A stretch of DNA of 64,000 bases, taken from Isoetes taiwanensis. Its lineage: Eukaryota > Streptophyta > Lycopodiopsida > Isoetales > Isoetaceae. How positions within the stretch are numbered: position 1 is the first letter of the stretch; each line of letters starts with the position of its first letter. Below, piece by piece: positions 58,820 through 64,000 of this stretch. The position numbers were made by a program, and so were the translations under genes. The notes below the pieces were generated by a model. The model saw only the letters and a program-made list of their open reading frames with translations, did not search any database and was not told where the DNA came from. The stretch spans positions 2,721,682 through 2,785,681 of the forward strand of contig JAJEKV010000078.1 in the NCBI GenBank assembly GCA_021234155.1. The letters run 5' to 3'.

Positions 58820-58966
58820 ATAGACCTTATGCGGGGGTTGTATACACGTTCTACGGTTACCACGTATCATAGACCTTATCTGGGGGTTGTATACCTGTAT
58901 GCGATTTACCTGTATCATAGACCTTATCGGGGGTTGTATATACGCAATCGATGCAGGTGTATCATA
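58820..58966. repeat. Three-copy 48-49-bp tandem repeat
   Basis: Copies start at 58820, 58869 and 58917, each with ATAGACCTTAT and GGGGGTTGTATA followed by a variable middle and GTATCAT. Confidence 0.9.
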
Positions 58967-59194
58967 CATACATGAATATTTAGAGAACATAATAACACGG
59001 TATCATATACCAACTTCCAAACACAATAGAGACCAAAGTATGAACTATGTATGTCCCTAGTAACCTTCCCCGGGTTCCTAACCCTTCCCCTTCCCCTTTC
59101 CCTTCGCTGCGGTGTAACCCATGCATCACGGGTTAGGAGTCAAGAGCTCACGCTTCTTCGGCTGATTCTTCCCACCATATGGGGTACCTAGTCA

Positions 59195-59584
59195 TTAGAA
59201 AAAAGTAATTCCACCTGGATAATACTCACGGAAGAAGAGCGGACCCAACTCCACAAAATTGTTGTACACGTTGTAGTACACCCTAATAAGGCCATACATA
59301 TGTCCCTTACAAATTTCATGAATGAACTCGATATGTATGCATCCGGAGAGAGTAAATATCCAAAGACGAAGAAGAGGCCTCAACTGATGTAGCATCTCGT
59401 CCAGATAAGGAGGGGGTTCAAGCATTCCCCTCCCCGCAAGTCTCCTATAACATTCGGATGGATTAATTTCCATCAGTGGCTCCATGACCACAATCAAATC
59501 GCTCTCAGAATGAAGTTGATCAACTCCATTGTAAGCTCCTTGGTGGGACTGTGGGCGCAACCTCCACTCAAGAAATGGTCCCAT
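59195..59584 (-). CDS. Unrecognised 129-residue open frame
   Basis: An uninterrupted frame with protein-like composition: SESDLIVVMEPLMEINPSEC, YLDEMLHQLRPLLRLWIF, SGCIHIEFIHEICKGHMYGL and IRVYYNVYNNFVELGPLFF. Hydrophobic and charged residues alternate sensibly and it is one of the longer intact frames in the window. No signal peptide, membrane segment or known motif is evident. It may be an exon of a larger gene or transposon protein; the opposite end toward 59745 is Pro/Ala-rich. Confidence 0.35.
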   Translation of the reverse strand: MGPFLEWRLRPQSHQGAYNGVDQLHSESDLIVVMEPLMEINPSECYRRLAGRGMLEPPPYLDEMLHQLRPLLRLWIFTLSGCIHIEFIHEICKGHMYGLIRVYYNVYNNFVELGPLFFREYYPGGITFF

Positions 59585-59689
59585 AGCTCATCCATTCCAG
59601 CCGGCCCTGCCAGGCCTCCCGGGGCATGCTTGCAGGCCTTCGGAGTAGCCCGAGGAGGATTGGGTCCAATCATTTGCAAAAGCAAGCAA

Positions 59690-60180
59690 GGATCACCGGC
59701 CAGCAAGGAACAGACAAAGCGAGCAAGTAGCAAGATCAAGAGCAAGGAACAAGATCAAGTAGCAAGGAGCGAGGTATAAAGTAGCAAGGAACAAGGATCA
59801 AGATCAAGTAGCAAGGAGCAATGAACAAGAAAGATCATGTAGCAAAAGAAGATCAAGTAGCAAAGAAGATCAAGGAGCAAGATCAAGTAGCAAGGAACAA
59901 GATCAAGTATCAAGATCAAGAGCAAGGAACAAGATTATAACAAGGAGCACGGGAATGAAGTAGCAAGGAACAAGGATCAAGATCAAGTAGCAAGAAGCAA
60001 TGAACAAGGAAGATCAAGTAGCAAGAAGATCGGGGAACAAGGAAGATCAAAAGCAAGAAGATCAAGGAACAAGGAGGATCAAGTAGCAAGAAAATCAAGG
60101 AACAAGGAAGATGAAGGAGCAAGAAGCAAGGATCGAGATCAAGTAGCAAGGTGAAAAGTGAGAAGTGAAAGCAAGGTGAA
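59690..60180. repeat. Purine-rich minisatellite (AGCAAGGAACAAGATCAAGT type)
   Basis: About 490 bp of degenerate 15-20-bp units combining AGCAAGGA, ACAAGATCAAG and TAGCAAGAAGATCA. Strongly G/A on the plus strand, with hardly any C-runs or T-runs. Confidence 0.9.
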
Positions 60181-60194
60181 AGAAATTTATAGCT

Positions 60195-60310
60195 ACTTAA
60201 TCCAATAATGTTGAAGTATAATACCAATAATGTTGAAGTATAATACCAATAATGCTTGACGATAATACCAATAATGCTGCAAGAAGTATAATACCAATAA
60301 TACCAATAAT
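60195..60310. repeat. 24-bp tandem repeat (AATGTTGAAGTATAATACCA)
   Basis: About five units, some shortened, ending at 60310. Confidence 0.85.
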
Positions 60311-60339
60311 GTTGTTGCTTGGATTAGTCCCCGGGGCCT

Positions 60340-63300
60340 TGGGGTGAGGGTGGGGACAAGAGCTTAAGGGGGGATTTAGGGTCCGTGCTCTGGCGTCAAC
60401 ACCCCCACTCCACGTCAAGTCCGCAGCTGGGTCCCGGCCGAATCGACAAGCGAGAGGGCCTCAAAGCGTAAGCCTTGTGGGTTTGCCGGTTCTAGAAGGG
60501 TTTGCGTTTTGGGGGCCGAGACTTGGTCCGTTGCACTTGGGACCCTGGCGAGCTTGGCCGAGAATACGGACAAGGGGCCCGGCGGGCCGGAGTTTGGGTC
60601 TGTCCTCCTCCCGATGTGGCAAGTAGAAGTTTGGGGCGCTTTTGCAATGGCAAGACATTCATAAATTAGCAATTAATGCATTGTCACGAAAATAAATTCT
60701 GATTTTTTGCCGCTGTTTCCCCTAATTCATCTCCGGCCTACGGCCCAATTTTGAATTTTAGGAGAAGGTCTAGGTCAAGGGTTAGCATTAGGACGGTCGG
60801 GGGCAGCCCGTTGGAGGGCAACGCCAAGCAGCACCCTTCCCCAAGTCAAACGAGGCCGGGACCTTGCAGGGATCCCTCACAAGAGGGGAGAGTCCAGGAC
60901 CCAAGAGAGGATCAAAAAAGTTCCCGAGGCAGCCCTTCACGTGGCGGCTCCCCTGGGGGTGCGCTAATGACCACCCTCCCGGGAGCCGGTTCCCCTATCC
61001 GGCGTTGGATCCCCTCCGTTCGAGGCCCCTCTTCGGGAAGGCCCAAAAGATTCAGATCGGTCGGGAGAACTTGTCAAACAGCGGGCGTCACGAGGTTGAC
61101 CTTGTAGAAACGCGGTGTTTTGTCGTTAGAACGCAGGAGGCTCCGGAATAGCAAATCGACCCTACCAAATGCGTCTGGAATGGCGAAATTACCCTAGGGA
61201 GTAAGTTACAAGGTCGGTTTTGCGAAGAAGGAAACACTCACGCCCTCCCACGGCGGTATCCAGCATCCACATCCTGGCCAATTGACTACGAGTGTGATGG
61301 AAGTGAGCTACTTTGGCGTTTCTTGGAGGTCGGGTGGTCTTACGGCCCGCGAACTTGGTCCCCGGGGCAATGTCGGCGTTCCGAGTCCATTGGCGAGCAG
61401 TGCGCGATTCCCGGAGAGGGAGGTCGCTGGTCCCGTCAGTCCCGAGCCTTGGGAGAGGAAATTTGGGGCAAGCAGCTTCGGGGGATTTTAGGGTCCGGTG
61501 CTCACGGCGTCAACACCCCACTCCCACGTCAAGTCACGGCGCCCCCGCTGAATCGACAAGGAGAGGGCCTCCGGCGTAAACCACGTGAGTTGCCGAGGTC
61601 TAGAAGGGTTTGTGTTTTGGGGGCCGAGACTTGGTCCGTTGCACTTGGGACTGGCCGAGAAGCCAGCCAGAATCTGAGGGCATTGGGAACGGCGGAGGCG
61701 GAGTTTGGGTCCATCCTCCTCCCGATGTGGCAAGTAGAAGTCGGGGGCTTTGGTGGTAAGACATTCATAAATTACATGAATTAATGCATTGTAAAAAAAA
61801 TAAATTCTGATTTTTTGCCAATTTATCCCTAGTTCATCTCGGCCTACGGCCCAATCTTGAATTTTTGGGAGAAGGTCTAGGTCAAAGGGTTAACACATTA
61901 GAGCGGTTCGGGGCAGCCCGTTGCGGGAGCAACCGAGCCGGGCACCTTCCCCAAGTCAAACGAGGCCGGGGACCTTGCGGGGATCCCTCACAAGAGGGGA
62001 GAGCCCGGGACCCCAAGAGCGGGGATCCAAAAAGTTCGAGGCAGCCCTTCTGGCGGCGCTCCCCGTGGGGCGTAATGACCACCCTCCCGGGCCCGTTTCC
62101 CCTATCCGGCCGTTGGATCCTCCGTTGGGGGCCCCTCTTGGGGAAGGCCCAAAGATTCCGGATCGGTCAGGGAGAACTTGTCAAACCCAAGGGCCCACGA
62201 GGTCGACCTTGTAGAAACCGCGATGTTTTGTCGTTCGGGCAGGGGAGGCTCGGAATGGCAAATCGACCCTGCCAAATCGTCAGGAATGGCCCGAAATTAC
62301 CCTAGGGAGCAAGTTACAAGGTCGGTTTTGCGAAAAGGAAACACTCGCCCTCCACGGCGGTATCTGCATCCACATCCTAGGCCAATTGACTACGAGTGTG
62401 ATGGAAGTGAGCTACTTTGGCGCTTCTTGGAGGTCGGGTGGTCTTCTCGCCCGCGGAACTTGGTCCCCAGGGCAATGTCGACGTTCTCGAGTCCATTAAG
62501 CGAGCGGCATCCGATTCGGGAGAAGAAGAAGAAGAAGAAGAAGAAGAAGAGGGGAGGCCCCCGAGTCCTTGGGGAGAGGAAGTGAGGGGGCAAGCGGCTT
62601 AGGGATTTTAGGGGTGCTCTGGCGTCACACACCCCCCACCCGTCAAGTCACGGCAGCAAGGTCCCGGCCGAATCGACATGGAGAGGCCTCGTAAACCCTC
62701 CCAATGGGTTGCCGGGTTCTAGAAGGGTTTGCGTTTTGGGGGCGAGACTTGGTCCGTTGCACTTAGGACACAGCCAAGAAGCCGCTGCCTTGGCCAGAAT
62801 ACTCAGCAAGGGAAGCGGCGGGCCCGGGCGGAGTTTGTCCTCCTCCTCAGATGTGGCAAGTAGAAGCTCTGGGGCTTTTGCGATGGCAAGACATTCATAA
62901 ATTAATTAATGCATTGTATGCGAAAATAAATTCTGATTTTTGCGGTTTGTATCCCTAGTTCATCTCAGCACATTGCCCAATTTTGAATTTTCTTGAGAAG
63001 GTCTAGGTCAAAAGGGTTAGCATTAGAGCGATTCGGGGCCGTTGCGGGGTGGCAGAGGCACCTTCCCCAAGTCAAGCGAGGCCGGGACCTTGTGCGGGGG
63101 ATCCTCACAAGAGGGAGAGCACAGGACGAAGCGGGATCAAAAAGTTCGAGGCGACCCTTCACAGCGGCTCCCATTTGCAGCTAATAACCACCCTCACGGA
63201 GCCCGTTTCCCCTATCCGGCCCAGATTTGGATCCTCGTTCGGGGCCCCTCTGGGAAGGCCAAAGATTCGGTCGGTCAGGAGAACATCAAAGCGCGAAACG

Positions 63301-64000
63301 TCGAGGAATTGAAGCCTTGAAGCAGCGGTGTTTTGTCGTTCGGGCACCGGGAGGCTCGGAATGGCAAATGAGCCACCCGTGTCCAGGAATGGCGAAATTA
63401 CCCTAGGGAGCAAGTTACAAGGTCGGTTTTCTTGAAAGAAGGAAAACACTCCGCGCCCTTCAGCCGGTATCGCATCCATCCTAGGCCAATTGACTCACAG
63501 GTGTGATGGAAGTGAGCTACTTTGGCTTCTTGGAGGTGGTGGTCTTACGGCCGCGGAACTGGTCCCGAGGGGCAATGTCGGCGTTGAGTCCATTGGCGGG
63601 GCCGGTCAGCGATTCGGAGGGAGGTGGCGAGATCATCCCGGGGCCTTGAGGGAGAAATTGAGGGCAAAAGCGGCAGGGGGATTACAAGTCCGTGCTCTGG
63701 CGTCAACACCCCACTCCCGCGTCAAGTCGGCGCAGGTCACCGGCGGAATCCCGACAAGGAGAGGGCCTGCGGCATGGCTTTGTGGGTTGCGGGTTCTAGA
63801 AGGGTTTTCGCGCGTTTTGGGGGCCGGGGCTGTCCGTTGCGCAGGACTGGCTGCAGCGAGAATCGGAGCAAAGGGGCGGCGGGCGGAGTTTGAGTCATCA
63901 CTCCTCCCAGATGTGGCAGTAGAAGTGAAGCGCGCTTTTACTTGATGCCGAGCAATTCCACCAAATTATAATTAATGCATTGTACAACAATACGTAACGA
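60340..64000. repeat. GC-rich tandem array with a unit of about 1.11 kb (3.3 copies, runs off the window)
   Basis: The anchor TTCTAGAAGGGTTTGCGTTT recurs at about 60490, 61607, 62718 and 63797. A second anchor, TTCATCTC-GCC...CCCAAT with GAGAAGGTCTAGGTCAA, recurs at about 60726, 61832 and 62955. Unit length is therefore 1.08-1.12 kb. Units differ by many 1-10-bp indels and substitutions. GC-rich open frames on both strands shift between copies, so coding is unlikely. Each unit ends in an AT-rich ATTAATGCATTGTA stretch. It looks like a satellite-type array, possibly derived from a transposon. Confidence 0.88.
62521..62550. repeat. (AGA)n microsatellite inside one array unit
   Basis: Ten units, present only in the third array copy; the matching place in the others reads GGAGAGGGA or GGAGGGAGG. 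Confidence 0.95.

Noticed and set aside
60340-64000. Many Pro/Gly/Arg-rich open frames as a multigene family
   Set aside because: Frames shift from copy to copy at indels and are open on both strands; no frame is kept across units, so the array is treated as non-coding.
60340-64000. rDNA intergenic spacer
   Set aside because: No 18S, 5.8S, 25S or 5S sequence was recognised next to or inside the units; it remains only a possibility beyond the right border.

Overview
The window looks like nuclear DNA of a land plant with a large, repeat-rich genome. Spliced genes, a cytosolic-type small heat-shock protein, plant transposon superfamilies (copia LTR element, Mutator-like, Helitron, CACTA-like, LINE) and AT-rich, gene-poor spacers all point that way. 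A CrtI-type carotenoid desaturase with introns, and transposase families I associate with ferns, lycophytes and bryophytes, make a non-seed plant the better guess. That placement is inference, not shown by the sequence. Nothing bacterial (operons, ribosome binding sites, CRISPR) was seen.

Layout. 0.1-2.8 kb: a seven-exon CrtI-like FAD oxidoreductase on the minus strand. 5.7-6.4 kb: a damaged FCP1/NIF-type HAD phosphatase-like gene (minus). 10.0-13.4 kb: a 5'-truncated LINE and a second LINE fragment. 13.4-14.5 kb: a broken transposase of the DUF7869-like kind (minus). 15.1-19.7 kb: the most unusual part, a multi-exon plus-strand gene ending in a beta-class amino (N6-adenine/N4-cytosine) DNA methyltransferase domain. 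Its introns and 5' region hold about 30 copies of the palindrome GGTATAAATTTATACC, fourteen of them inside a larger inverted repeat. 20.7-23.9 kb: AT-rich spacer with tandem repeats. 23.9-26.4 kb: a short copia-type LTR element with a third LTR in its middle. 29.6-30.6 kb: a small heat-shock protein gene with one intron and a stop just before its C-terminal IxI motif.

31.4-35.9 kb: a Mutator-like element with a 9-bp target duplication and a decayed transposase. 36.7 kb: a CACTA-like terminus. 37.85-44.87 kb: a roughly 7-kb DNA transposon with inverted termini, a plus-strand coiled-coil gene and a minus-strand transposase. 46.7-47.6 kb: a kinase-like pseudogene. 50.23 kb: a Helitron 3' end. 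51.4-52.3 kb: unrecognised coding debris. 52.3-55.0 kb: tandem duplications of 226 and 906 bp. 56.5-60.3 kb: small tandem repeats and purine-rich minisatellites. 60.35-64.0 kb: a GC-rich array with a unit of about 1.1 kb that runs off the end.

Almost every recognisable coding region is broken by single-base insertions or deletions, even where domain motifs and splice sites are well kept. Either most genes here are young pseudogenes or the assembly carries residual indel errors. The carotenoid and heat-shock genes are the best candidates for functional host genes; nearly everything else is mobile DNA or its debris.
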